From NCBI GenBank assembly GCA_021234155.1, contig JAJEKV010000053.1, positions 5,176,488-5,240,487 on the forward strand: 64,000 bases of DNA. Reading direction: 5' to 3'. Shown here piece after piece: positions 1 to 10,420 of the stretch. The notes under the pieces were generated by a model. That model saw only the letters and a program-made list of their open reading frames with translations, did not search any database and was not told where the DNA came from. The DNA comes from Isoetes taiwanensis (Eukaryota > Streptophyta > Lycopodiopsida > Isoetales > Isoetaceae). The translations under genes were made by a program, and so were the position numbers. Each line of letters opens with the position of its first letter. The first letter of the stretch is position 1.

Positions 1-167
1 ACATTAATTTACAATCACATATACTTAGAGCATGTTACAATGCACATGCCAACATTACTTTAAGTTGAATTTGCAATTTAGAGGGGAATAAATTATATTG
101 GTCATTTAGCAAACAACAGTTGCACACACACTTTAATTTACTATAGTGGTAAATTAATTTGCATCTG

Positions 168-300
168 GGTGTTTGTGCTAGTGGTAACACACTAGTTACA
201 GCAACTATAGGTCTCGAGTTCAAGATCGCCCAAAATCGCACTCTGAATTGTTGGGCGTCAAATCCCAGATGCAATGTAAAGTGGTTGGGGGCATGGCCCA
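168..300 (+). repeat. Possible tRNA-derived SINE
   Basis: An A-box-like sequence at 172-187 (TTTGTGCTAGTGGTAAC) and a B-box-like sequence at 216-228 (GAGTTCAAGATCG) lie about 40 bases apart. This is the internal RNA polymerase III promoter arrangement of tRNA-derived SINEs. No cloverleaf can be folded with confidence and the 3' end is not defined, so this is a SINE-like relic and not a tRNA gene. Confidence 0.4.
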
Positions 301-382
301 AACGAGCAATGTAGTGTGGTGTGTGGTCACATGTCTAATTGGATGCTGCCTAGTGGCATGACATTAAAACAACAATCTATCT

Positions 383-640
383 ATATGGTGCATTATACTC
401 TTATTATAATCCCTTCATGTCGTACATGTATTGGGTGCATCATCAATTCCTTCAATAAATTACAATGGCCTAATGGAGTGTATAGTTTCATCTTTCTTTA
501 TGAAGAGCTCTACCTATTTATACGGTGCATTATACTCTTATTATAATTCCATATATCGGGTGCATCGTCAATTCCGTCAATAAATTACAATGGCCTAATG
601 GAGTGTATAGTTTGGTCTTTCTTTATGAAGAGAATAAGCT
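383..640 (+). repeat. Tandem duplication of about 135 bp
   Basis: The block beginning GGTGCATTATACTCTTATTA near 388 is repeated near 524. Both copies end in a shared stretch containing AATAAATTACAATGGCC and TTTCTTTATGAAGAG. The two units are collinear with small indels. The small ORFs in this stretch are products of the duplication and show no protein similarity I recognise. From 640 to about 900 I see nothing identifiable. Confidence 0.75.
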
Positions 641-899
641 CCATGTGTATTTCTTTCCGCGAGTTGTAAATTTGGTGAATTCGTGTTTTTTTCCAGAATA
701 TTCCAAGTATTTTCTATTAGTATTTTGCTCTGTAGGACTATGTATACAGATTCAGTGTGATAGATTATGTGCTAGTGACAGAGCAAGACCTACATCTTGT
801 CACGCATGTGCATATGGGAATAGATATTGAAATAGAATGGCAACCTATATAGATCCATTGTCAAACTATTCCCAGATGCCTTAGTTTTGTCTAGATTAT

Positions 900-2314
900 G
901 ATCCGGCATATGCTTATGCTCAGCTGCTAACGGAAAATCTACTGGAAATTCTGTGCATCTTTCCATATTGGAACAAAAGCTTAACAAGCTGGTAATAGTG
1001 TTTCTGAGGGAATAGAGCGATGTTTTGGGAGAAGATGTGCAAGAGGACCTTGACATCCACAAGTGGTTTGATGCTTAGTAGAAAGAGCTTAAACTCCAAC
1101 TTAGGCTGGTAATTGGTCCATGCCGGCAGTCAAACAATATAAAGCTTTTGTCAAGGGCAAGAAGGCACCATACGTTGCAGAGCATCACAAAAAATGTTTC
1201 ACCTCCTTGATAGTCGATCGAGAACATTCAAACGAGAGTAATGTAGAAACCTATGCAACCTATTAGTAACATATCTTCAGAACAATGGATACAGTACTTG
1301 ATGCAGCTTTATGATCTTAATAGGGTTGGCAATAATATGCCAATGTAGATAGGCATAACATCGGCTATAATTGAAGTAGACGCCGCCAAAGGCTTACAAC
1401 TTTTCACTAATGGCAAGGTTGCAAATTTGGATGGCATGTAAGCTGAACTGTTAAAGTGGGTTGGACCTTCGATTGTCCTTGCTTGGCTAGTTTGTTCAAT
1501 ATGACCCTCTAGAAAGGTTTCCCCTCATAATGAACTGTCAGTATAGTGGTCCCAATCTATAAGGCAGAATGTCCTCATAATCTTGCTAACCATCGCACAA
1601 AAGTTCATCCTATTGTTGGCAAAACTGTTGGCCAGAGTTCTTGAGCAGCAATTAACAACATGGGTAGAGGAAATGGGATTAAGTGCACTTGCATAAACAT
1701 AGTTTAGGTCTAAACACTCTACTATAGACCATATTTTCCCTTGTATGCCTTTTTAGAGCAAAATAACGGTAGGATACTTAAGAGTTGAAAAGTGTAGTAT
1801 ACAAACTATATGAAACACGCTCCGCTCAAGTGCCACCCTTAGGCCACCTTATCAAAACTAGTGTCAAAGTCCGGTAAGAGTGTCCACTCTCTACCACACT
1901 GCTTGGACTATACATTGATCAGGTTGAGAACTAGCTTGCTCAGGAAGGGTCCCAGCTTGCTGAGCATATCATATGGCATCTGATATATACAAATGATGTG
2001 GATCTCTTAGCACACACCCAGGCACGTATGCAGCAACATTTGAATGCATTAAATGTCATCTGCAAGCACCCTGGAATGCGCATGAATTTGGCCAAGATTA
2101 AGCTACTCCTAATATTATCTTCAAGGTAATATAGACAACTTTACTTCACTTACTATAGACAACTTTACTTCACTTACTAAGATACTTGTATTTAAAAACG
2201 GGCAATGGTAAGTGGAAAGGCTTTCTATGCAATGCAAAATAATTACCACAAATAATTGTCCATATCAATCACACTTGTTTTGGATTTTGGTAGAGTCGGT
2301 CCTTCTATATGGAA
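900..2314 (+). mobile_element. Degenerate LINE ORF2 relic, upstream part
   Basis: Conceptual translation in shifting frames gives fragments collinear with the three long LINEs at the right end of the window. In order they are the linker motif WFDA (about 1063), a segment resembling NGKxAxLDGMxAELLKW (about 1410-1460), a FRSKHSTIDH-like segment (about 1705-1735) and a final LVESVLLYG (about 2288-2312). Many stops and frameshifts show an old inactive copy. A small tandem duplication of about 22 bp sits at 2125-2180. The relic stops abruptly at 2314, inside a conserved segment, where a Helitron-like end begins. Its continuation appears at about 9350. Only LINE reverse transcriptase has this motif order, so the family call is firm although the element is dead. 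Confidence 0.75.
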
Positions 2315-2499
2315 CTAGTAAATTGCCCACCTTCGATGGGCAGTCTATGTGCCTTATGTAAAGAGGAATGCAACAACACGTTGTTTCAAAGGATGTATAA
2401 GAGCTTGCATACAGTTTGCCTTTGAAAGCCATCCATAAAAAGAAATTGGTAATCCAAAGCCACAATGATCGTTTTGAGCCATAACTGATTATATGGCAC

Positions 2500-3060
2500 T
2501 ATATCCACTTCTATTGGAAGCTTAAGAAGGCTTCTCATTCTTGATCTGTGTGGAAAGATGTTTGCCGGATCTATTCCGGCGATTTTATACGGGCTTCCAA
2601 AGCTCCAAAAATTGGATTTGAGCTTCAATGTCTTACAAGCAGCATTTCTGATGAATTGGGCGGATTGAAAACTTTTAAATTTATGAATATGAGCCATAAT
2701 AATCTCACAGGGCAGATTCCGCAAGGATTAGGCAGTTTAACAGAGATGCAGAGCTTGATTTTAGGAAATAATTGGGCGGCCAGCTTCCTGATATTTTTGG
2801 TGGATTAAAGAGCTTGATGATTGTGGGTTTATCGCAATCCTTCTACAGAGGAAACATTCCGGATTCGTTAGGAAGCTTAAATATTACGGCCAATCCGGGC
2901 AATATGGCAACATTTATCATATGAATCTGAGCTCTAATTCTCTGTCCGGCTTTAATCGTGAAAAATAACGCAGGGTTGTGCCATGAAAAAGGGCTTCAAA
3001 ATACAGGCACTGGATCCCTGGGCATATCCACTTGTCCGCCACTGTTGCATCTTCGCCTTT
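2500..3060 (+). pseudogene. LRR protein fragment (RLP51/PII-2-like)
   Basis: Three or four plant extracellular leucine-rich repeats are readable across frames. They include LxxLxLSxNxL-type units with the plant GxIP signature (FAGSIP about 2560, LTGQIPQGLGSL about 2703-2740, GNIPDSLGSL about 2850-2880) and a C-terminal segment resembling NNAGLCHEKG near 2965-2995. In the family this C-terminal Cys segment follows the last repeat. The unit wording resembles the small LRR proteins related to PIRIFORMOSPORA INDICA-INSENSITIVE 2, an assignment made from recall and not from a search. Frameshifts near 2640, 2780 and 2900 and the missing N-terminal repeats show a broken fragment. It shares orientation with the neighbouring fasciclin relic, as if both were captured together or were old neighbours. 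Confidence 0.6.
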
Positions 3061-3320
3061 TGTTTCAAATTTAAGCTTCCAAATCTCCCTAGCCAGGTCT
3101 TAAATCGCCGATGAATTTCTACTCTTCAACAATCTTTAATCCATAGTTTCCCTTATTTGATCTTATTTATGGCTTCGTGCATAATAATCTTCATAATCCT
3201 GGCTATGGCGGCAGCATCTGGTGCAGAGCAGCAGAGTTCGTCGTTGATTTTATCTGGTTGGCCAAATTAATCTACATTTGCATCTCTACAGAAGTGGCGA
3301 AAGAAATCGACGGAAGATCA

Positions 3321-3606
3321 TGTTGGAATATATGACGTGGAGGAGAGCCGTTACATCGTTACTCATTGTTCCTATATTTGGCCAGATCTCCACCGACTTC
3401 GACTTCATGCACTATATAAAGGCCTTCTTGGATCAGTAGTAGACACCTTCTTCCGCTGTTTTCCTGCGCCTATCATGATGTGAGCTCTTGTTCTCCAGTC
3501 TGGGCGTGGTCCCGAGCCCTATTCGGGACATGACTTCTGAGATGCTTGACTCCTTCTCTCTCTGATGCATCTGCATGATTCTCCTATATTTGCTATATTT
3601 GCAACA
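3321..3606 (+). repeat. 5' LTR, 286 bp
   Basis: It starts TGTTGGAATATATGACG and ends TTGCAACA, with perfect TGTTG/CAACA ends. It is shorter than the right LTR because it has a single copy of the block that starts GATCAGTAGTAGACACC (3433 onward). Before it lies the target copy GATCA. Confidence 0.85.
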
Positions 3607-4099
3607 GGTTATGGGCCCACGCTCGCCTGAAATCGCCTAAGTCGCATGCACATTGATTCACTCAAACTCCAAGAGCTAGGATTGTCCGCTTGATTCCATT
3701 TCACTCTCAGCCTGATCTGTTAGCTTCTCTAATCGTGATGTGATGTGCTATTCTTGCTGGATCTTTCTTCTCGCTATCATTATTTTGCTATCCATGTTAA
3801 TGTGCCAATCCAAGCAAAGAACTCCTGACCAAACTTGCCAGATTTACAAGAGCTATCGTCACCATTAATTGTTCCAAATCTCCTCCAAGAGGAAAGAGAT
3901 GGGTCGATTTTCTATGGTTACATTTGTTTGCAAACTGATTCTTCACCAAGATTTTAAGGATGCTAAAGGTTTCGGCAGATTGGTGGAACAACAGGCTTTT
4001 GATGGCCAAAGAATCAGGATTTCTCGGTAGCCTATGGATGTTATCTAACATTCGATACTATGGTTACGTTTGTTAAGATGTGACAAGATCAAGATCTTG

Positions 4100-5628
4100 C
4101 AAGGCGCTATGAAGCTTGAATGCGCCCACTTTATTGGCTCCCGAAATTGGGTCAAACCGCCAAGCGAGGTTAAGCCAAGCGACCCCTGGATTCGCCTTCA
4201 GGCGAACCCATTATGTTGACGTATACCGAGGTGGGTAACGCTACCCACCGGGGAACGCTTAAGAACCGGTTAAGTCGAGTGAGGCGAACACCGGGCGAGT
4301 CGGATCGCGAGGCGGGGTGATCAGTAAGGCTCACGTTCGCAAAAGCCAACAAAAGCTTAACCCTCAAAGCTAACTAGGTTCTTATGTCTCGTGACCTATC
4401 ATCACAGGCTGACCTATCCGCGGGCATACGCCATAAATTGTTGATGTCCTTTTGCGGTACATCACCTTAATCGCCATCGTAGATCCATCATCGCTGCCAA
4501 TGTTCCTTTATAAACAAAGTTTAATGCACCCTTTCCTGCATTTCCCTTCTCGCTAAACCGCCTTTGTGGTTGCACTTAGATCGAGAATAGCGGAATTGGG
4601 AGAACCCGATTGAACCGGTTGAGATTCCCGGTTGTTCACGGATCGTGTATTCTTCAAGGGATTTCTTGAGGCAAAATGGCCAAGCAAACGATGGCGCCTA
4701 TGATGGTTATGAACATGAAGCTTATTACCACAATTACGATTATCAAAATAGTGCTTACTGGGCTTCGATCCGGAAGGTGGAGCAGGGATGTGGGTAATGC
4801 TAAAATTCCGGGAGTAAATTTGGTAGAGGTCACCTCAGAGTCCCATGTTGCGTGAGAGAATCCGGACATACAAGGAGTCCTTGTTTGGGAAAAGGTGCTT
4901 AGTTTAACCCAAAGCGGCCCATTTATCCCTCCGAATTTGTACAACGGCCGCTAATCGAAGTAGATTGGATAAATTTTGCGTCAAACAATTCTTCCGGATC
5001 GATTGATAAGTTTTTTTAAACCAATCGCCCAACCGATCTTTGGAGTAGATTGGAAAAGGTAGTTCAAACTGGAGCTATGGCTAAAATGCGTAATTGAGAT
5101 CTAAAAAGGGTTTTAAGATTGAAAAGCCCTGTTTGCGGTCGAAGTCGTTTGATGAATAACGAGCCTTGAGCTTTTTGATGATGCTTAAAAATGCTCGCAA
5201 ACACAAATTTTCTCTCAATCGAAGGATTGTAAACAAAATCCATGTCGGGGAAAAATTTACCGCGAGCATTTGGCCCTTTCCTTCGAAAAAATGCTTCAAT
5301 TTGCTCGAAAATCTGTTTCAACCCCATCCGTTTTAAGAATTTTGATCGCCTTCCGCGCCTTGCCGTCAGGCATGCCACCCACTTTTGGGTTCGGCAGCCC
5401 GAACCGCCCCGCCTCGCTGATCCACCCGCGCCAGCCGCTGCGGTGCTTAACCCTGGTTCGGGTTCAATGGCGAACCGATGGTAGCGCCACCTCGGTCACC
5501 GTCAACATAGCGGGTCGGGCCTAGGGAGAATCCGTAATTTTCTGGGTTCGCTTGGGCGAACCCGGCTGGCTCCCGAACTCAATTTCGGGAGCCGATCGAA
5601 GCACCGCGAATGTGGCTAGAGCGCCTTG
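4100..5628. mobile_element. TIR-bounded segment nested in the LTR element
   Basis: The left edge (CAAGGCGCT, 4100-4108) matches the reverse complement of the right edge (AGCGCCTTG, 5620-5628). A second inner pair, GGCTCCCGAAATTG at 4136-4149 and its complement ending at 5593, follows. Beyond that, imperfect inverted similarity continues for about 200 bp, for instance the CACCTCGGT...GTCAACATA block near 5490-5510 against its complement near 4215-4235. Long terminal inverted repeats suggest a foldback, Mutator-like or hAT-like non-autonomous element. CAAGG fits the hAT YARNG start, but no convincing target-site duplication was found. The interior has no recognisable transposase. The outer limits are approximate. 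Confidence 0.5.
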
Positions 5629-7420
5629 ATGTGAACTTGGGAGATTCTTCGCTAGTTTCACAAATTCTAACAGTTACCCTTTCTGCAGCTTGCATGCCCG
5701 TACATACACTCCACCCATGTCTGATTCTCATGCTTCCATATTTGCCTAATGTTTCTTTCTTTCCCATTCTTCTTGCTCTAGCCATTCTAAATCTACACTG
5801 TATTTGTCCTTGTTCTGAGTTCCCAATTTGCAGTTTGCTTATTCCTTTCATGGAAGCTAATTTATCCAGCTGGATGCTAGTTATCATTTCGGTTCATATC
5901 TTCTTGCACCATATTTATTTTTTAGTCCACCTTGGCAGCCAATTACATGTCTGTTGCCTCGCATTGCCTGTTATTATCGAGCTATCTTCTGTTCTTTCAT
6001 TTTTTCTTTTGTTTCTGGTCAGAAACCTTCTTTTGTAGTGTGGAGGAAGGAAAATGTTGCAGATCATTTGTTATGCAGCTCTGTATTTGCTGATTGTAGC
6101 ATTCTCAAACGCTGCCATAAGATGAAGATAGCTTCACGTTTGTGTGAAGCATTGGAGTACTCCTTGCAATCTCACTACCAGTACAAGTCAGACTTGGAAT
6201 GACACCTTGTGTGTTTGTTTTCTTGAGCATTCTTGCCAGAAAAAGCTTCGAAGACCTCTCTGATTTGTGTTGTAGTAAGCAACCCCAGCATGTGGCACTC
6301 TCTTGCTAATCTGGAGAACACTGCCTGTGCCATAGATTTATTAGCAGAGGCAATGGCCTTGCCTTATGTTTGTGAATTTTGGCATCCTTCCAACAGGGAA
6401 AGGGGTGTCGTTTACTCTAAAAAGGGTCCTGGTGATAAAGCCTTCATGGTGATATAAACCTCATCAAGGGTCAGGGCTTGCATGACATCCTGTGATTATG
6501 ATGGCAGTGCTAGTGCTACTGAGGGCATGATGATGGTTTTTTCATTTATGCTAAGACTGGAATCCATTACGTTGAATGTTCCTGCCAGTATGTGACTGTA
6601 CTAGAGGATGTCGTTCTGATGCATTTGTGCCAGGAAGGAGAACCACCTGTGCAGTAGTCTTGGGGATGCATTCTTGCTATTATGGAGTAGGGTCCCATGC
6701 AAGAAAGCAAGATGGGGTCAGGCCCATTTGCTGAAATTGGAGACACCCAATCTCTTGAGTATGATGATTGTGTTCATTCTATGTGCCGAGACTTGATCTC
6801 TCTCTTAGCCATCTGGTCAATTGAGATGTTGCAATTACGAGAAGATTCCATCCAACGTTCAAAGGGAATCTCCATTTCATTACAGCATCCCTTTGAGTGG
6901 GGGTGTTGAAATATTCTGTCAGCTGAAATTCTTGGAATTCCATATGAGAGCAAGTGGTAAAGATGATCGAGATCATCTGGTTGAAGATATCCAGACTGTG
7001 TAGATTGTCAACGCCAGTATAAGACTGGGTGACATCTTTTGATGGTGGTGCCAGGAACGGCCGAGGGCCAAGCCTGGACTTTAGTGCGTTGGGTGTTCTT
7101 CCTAGCATGTATCATTCTATTGTATCTGGATCGTGGTGATAGTGCCAAGAACGCAGTGGGGAACAAGGAAAGAAGTTTCTCATTTGTGCCAAGCTTGGAC
7201 TTCTCTTGTTGGGTGGATGTCTCTGCCCGTATGAAGATTGGAATGCAGATTGGAAATCATTTCTACATAAGGCCTGCAGTTGGACAGATGGTGAGATGGT
7301 GGAGCAAAGCTAATCAGCTTGATGCTTTTGGCATACTATCGAGTGGGGGCTTGTTGCAGTTGAAGGACTCTTGATTCAAAGGGAGCCTTCATTGCATTTC
7401 GGCATCCCTTTGAGTGGGGG
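5629..7420 (+). other. Interior of the LTR element, no coding identified
   Basis: Several ORFs of 60-140 codons occur but none resembles a retrotransposon or host protein I recognise, and their frames alternate. One structural feature stands out: the polypurine-tract region with its preceding block (AAGGGA...GCATCCCTTTGAGTGGGGGTGTTG) occurs at about 6860-6908 and again at about 7376-7425. This indicates a partial tandem duplication of the 3' end before the true LTR start. Confidence 0.5.
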
Positions 7421-7872
7421 TGTTGGAATATATGACGTGGAGGAGAGAGCCGTTACATCATTACTCATTGTTCCTATATTTGGCCAGATCTCAACTGACT
7501 TCATGGCTCATGCACTATATGAAGGCCTTCTTGGATCAGTAGTAGACACCTTCTTCCCCTGTTTTCCTGCGCCTATCATGATGTGAGCTCTTGTTCTCAG
7601 TGGGCGTGGTCAGGGCCCTATTCGGGACATGACTTCCGAGATGCTTGACTCCTTCTCTCTGATGCATCTGCATGATTCTCCTATTATATTTGCAAATGGA
7701 TCAGTAGTAGACACCTTCTTCCGCTGTTTTCCTGCGCCTATCATGATGTGAGCTCTTGTTCTCCAGTCTGGGCGTGGTCCCGAGCCCTATTCGGGACATG
7801 ACTTCTGAGATGCTTGACTCCTTCTCTCTGATGCATCTGCATGATTCTCCTATATTTGCTATATTTGCAACA
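7421..7872 (+). repeat. 3' LTR with internal duplication, 452 bp
   Basis: It has the same termini as the left LTR, but the downstream half is present twice (about 7534-7690 and 7697-7872). The second copy matches the left LTR more closely, for example in the shared string TCTCCAGTCTGGGCGTGGTC, than the first copy does. Unequal exchange, slippage or conversion could explain this. It is preceded by a polypurine tract and followed by the target copy GATCA. Confidence 0.8.
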
Positions 7873-8789
7873 GATCATCACTCACAATTCTTGTGCCGGA
7901 AAATGCTGTTCTTGGTCCCATTTTACAGAGCTTTGGCGGGAATCCTCCTCTGCTTCTTTTTGCCGATATTTTGCGCTTCAATGCCTAGATATCCAAGATA
8001 TGAGGGCTATAACGGATGCTACTCGAATGCTTGTCACTACTCTGTATCAGACCACCGGAAGAGCTTCCTATATGTTAGGGTTTGTAAATGTGAGTGTAGA
8101 AACAGATGGATCTATCCATTTAGGCTTGCCAGTACCTGGATCGCCTTTTAATGCATCGGTCGTGAAAAATATTACTGAGTTTCCATATAATATCAGTTTC
8201 TTGCAGATTGATCATGTTCTTATGCCTCTTGATCTTGAAACTCCGGCGGAGACCATCCTTGCCGTGGATAATATGTTCATCTTTTTTGAAAAGGAGGGAA
8301 ATTTCAAGAATTTGATTGAATTGTTGCACGGTACCGGAGTTATCGCATTCTTTAAATCAATGCATCACTTAACCCTTTTTGCTCCAATGCATGAAGCATT
8401 TGCGGCTGTATCTGTTGATAGATTATTCCAATATTAGAAAACAGAGTTGTTGCAATATCATGCAGTTGGAGGTTATAACTCCTTGGCAGGTCTTTATTCC
8501 GGTGGATTATTTCCAACGCTAAGCACTCAGGACGAAGCGATTATTAATGTTTCTAGCGAAGGGTCTAAAATTAATGTTTTGGTTAGAAATTACCCACGCC
8601 GCTTCCAAACTTAGAGGCGCCTTTTCGTGAAGTGCCTATAGCAACTTTTGGCATTAAAAAAATACGCTTGGTATGCCACGTGGCACAATCTGAGCCCTCT
8701 ATGTTTGATGCATGACATACATACTTATGCTATAATTTTATAATATTAAGAAGATAGAAGTATGGGGATCAGTGATATCACTTGCCACT

Positions 8790-9060
8790 TGGGAGGGTCC
8801 TTGGGGTTTCACCTACTATAAGGGGGATACGCCACGTGCGTTAATGGGGTCAACAAAAAACCCTTCGTATATGCCTTGTCCAACCTTCTAAACACCCCTT
8901 CCCGTATACATATTACACTGGATTCCCCCCCCAAAAAACCCCTTAGCCAAGCCCCTATCCGTATGTATACATACGGTTTAGGGTAAAAAAACAACCCACC
9001 CCATTCACTCACATGTTATATACGCCTTAAACTATATGACATCACCGGGGGAGGGTCTAA
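8790..9060. repeat. Short relative of the 21.9-23.5 kb DNA transposon
   Basis: GGGGTTTCACC near 8805-8815, followed by CACGTGCGTTA, GGGGTCA and AAAACCC-like blocks in the same order, matches the reverse complement of the right end of the element at 21876-23457. It looks like a truncated or miniature copy. Its other terminus is not evident. Confidence 0.4.
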
Positions 9061-9081
9061 AATGGGTCTAGAAAGCCTTTT

Positions 9082-9292
9082 TTACTCGAGCACTTGGAGT
9101 TTACTCGAGCACTTGGAGTCAAGTCCATGGTCCCATATCAAATTCTTCTACATTTCTTAACGCTTCCATGTGCCACTCCATAACGTGTATAATATTTTAT
9201 TAGAAGGGTAAACATGGGAGACACTCACCTTTCAAACCTCACCTATTAGCCGGGTAAACCTGGGAGACACTCACCTTTCAAACCTCACCTAC
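9082..9292 (+). repeat. Two small tandem duplications
   Basis: TTACTCGAGCACTTGGAG occurs twice in a row near 9082-9118. A 43-46 bp unit beginning GGGTAAAC(A/C)TGGGAGACAC occurs twice at about 9207-9292. No coding is seen in 8640-9340. Confidence 0.7.
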
Positions 9293-9349
9293 ACAATAGA
9301 CATGGGTCCACAATGCTTTAAAAAATACCAGAAGAGGAAGCGAGCCACT

Positions 9350-9760
9350 TCGTTCTCAAGATGGACTATGAAGGAACATGAGTACATACAGGTGCAGAAC
9401 AATGAGGATCACAATTACATAACGCAGTATCTAGACACATGGTTTCTTACTAAGCTAAATGATGCCAATGCTTAGACTTGATAAAGACATCACATTACAA
9501 AGATTAATCCCACATTTGCTAAGGTTCCACGACGGTATCTGTTAACACAGTCGGCCATGAATAAGCGTAGAACAATTGCATCCATTCAAACTAGGCATAC
9601 CACCTCATAATTGAGATGGACATGAAGAGCGAGAAAACATGATTTTCTATTGCTGCCAAATGGGCCTAGCTTTAACTTGCAGTATTTTCTGTAGCTTCTT
9701 GTTTGATCATATCATTAAGAAGAGCATGTCCTTAACGACTGATCAGTTTGGGAGCTTGAC
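9350..9760 (+). mobile_element. LINE relic, downstream part (continuation of the 900-2314 copy)
   Basis: Translation near 9390-9640 gives a string collinear with the LINE C-terminal region. It includes a YxxKINPTFAKVPRRYLL-like segment and RRTIASIQTRHTTS, the counterpart of the LRHTISRMRLSSH segment in the long LINEs, before their zinc-binding motif. It fits the missing 3' part of the LINE cut at 2314. Stops and frameshifts are frequent. I infer continuity from order and orientation; it could also be a second fragment. Confidence 0.6.
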
Positions 9761-9869
9761 TGGCTGGCAACTTTTACAATTGATCCAGTTGGGTGGCAAA
9801 TCGAGGATCCTGTGATGTTTCACTTTCTATAAACTTGATGTTTTGCAGGTTAAGATCCTTATTGTTATC

Positions 9870-10420
9870 AACTTGAAGCAAGAGAATCTAGCAGATGAGA
9901 TCAAAAAATTGCATGCAGAGAATGGGTTGCTCGGGAAAAATATCATCGTTATGAGGACAAAAGTTGATGTTCTAAAAAAGAAATGAATGATATGAAGTAG
10001 AAATTGGGTACTCTGCAACATACAATAGTATCAATTGGGCCCTTTAACGAAATGGATGCACTGAAATCCCAATTCCAACAATATGTTGAAGAGCAAGATA
10101 AAAAGAAACAATTTTTAAATCTCAGAATTGTTGGTTTAACTGAGAATTTCAATGAGAATACAAAGGCCTCACTACAGAAATTCTTCGCAAGATAAATTGC
10201 AGTTAACTTCCAACAAAAGAGAGATGCCCGATCTGTTGTTCTGAAAAATAGATATAAATTGGAAGGAAAGCTCATTTAGATAAACAATGACTTAACCAAA
10301 GAGCGGTCAATTGAAAAAAAAAAACAATAGCTTCAGAAAGTGAAAGAGGCTAAAGCAAATAATCAAAATGTACGATGGAAGGGAGAGATATAATTGAAGC
10401 ATAGGAAGAATACTTAAAAT
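9870..10420 (+). mobile_element. Degenerate LINE ORF1 relic
   Basis: The open stretch 10004-10195 reads QFQQYVEEQDKKKQFLNLRIVG, the coiled-coil to RRM-like transition found in ORF1 of the three long LINEs. It is followed in shifted frames by an INNDLTKE segment and a basic end near 10380-10400. The ORF ends at TAG 10402-10404, followed by GAA, the same junction that separates ORF1 from ORF2 in the intact copies. ORF2 is not recognisable after it. It lies head to tail behind another LINE relic, repeating the arrangement seen at 51-64 kb. Confidence 0.65.

Larger units (their letters stand above)
3321..7872 (+). mobile_element. Non-autonomous LTR retrotransposon, TSD GATCA
   Basis: Related direct repeats beginning TGTTGGAATATATGACG and ending TATTTGCAACA lie at 3321-3606 and 7421-7872. 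They carry the canonical TG...CA ends and are flanked by the same five bases, GATCA, at 3316-3320 and 7873-7877. A purine-rich tract (GAGTGGGGG) directly precedes the right LTR, which sets the plus orientation. The primer-binding site after 3606 (GGTTATGGGCCC) is not a clear match to initiator-Met tRNA. About 3.8 kb lies between the LTRs, of which 1.5 kb is a nested TIR segment. No gag, protease, integrase, reverse transcriptase or RNase H could be recognised, so it is a non-autonomous derivative. It sits inside the fasciclin gene and disrupts it. Confidence 0.85.
3169..8640 (+). pseudogene. Fasciclin-like arabinogalactan protein gene, interrupted
   Basis: The ATG at 3169 opens a hydrophobic signal-peptide-like start (MASCIIIFIILAMAAASGA). 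A segment EVAKEIDGRSS follows at 3291-3320. The reading then jumps over an inserted LTR element (3321-7877 including one target copy) and continues at 7878 with LTILVPENAVLGP, the H1-type start of a FAS1 domain. The end of that domain (VNVSVETDGSIHL about 8085, ISFLQIDHVLMP about 8195-8225) and a second FAS1 start (LTLFAPMHEAF about 8370) are open in one frame. An in-frame TAG near 8436 and frameshifts near 3250 and 7985 break the gene. FAS1 proteins are secreted, often GPI-anchored cell-wall adhesion proteins. No GPI signal or proline-rich AGP region is seen, so the 3' end is missing. I am confident of the family and of inactivation. Confidence 0.75.
2315..8758 (-). mobile_element. Candidate Helitron carrying gene fragments
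   Basis: Read on the minus strand, the segment ends with a GC-rich hairpin (2325-2341, GCCCA/TGGGC around CTTCGA) followed about 7 nt later by CTAG at 2318-2315, with T as the next base. That is the CTRR-T terminus expected of Helitrons. A near-identical terminus occurs at 23635. The possible 5' end is the TCTATCTTCTTAATAT sequence at 8758 (minus), which resembles plant Helitron starts, but the flanking base is T and not A, so that boundary is weak. The insert splits a LINE relic and contains LRR and fasciclin gene fragments, which fits gene capture. No Rep/helicase is present, so it would be non-autonomous. The termini are observed; the Helitron identity and outer limit are inferred. Confidence 0.4.

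Noticed and set aside
172..228. tRNA gene
   Set aside because: A- and B-box-like motifs exist, but no acceptor, D, anticodon and T stems can be formed, so a SINE relic is more likely.
7039..7586. Two plus-strand ORFs inside the LTR element as a possible captured gene
   Set aside because: There is no recognisable domain, and the second one crosses the LTR boundary at 7421.
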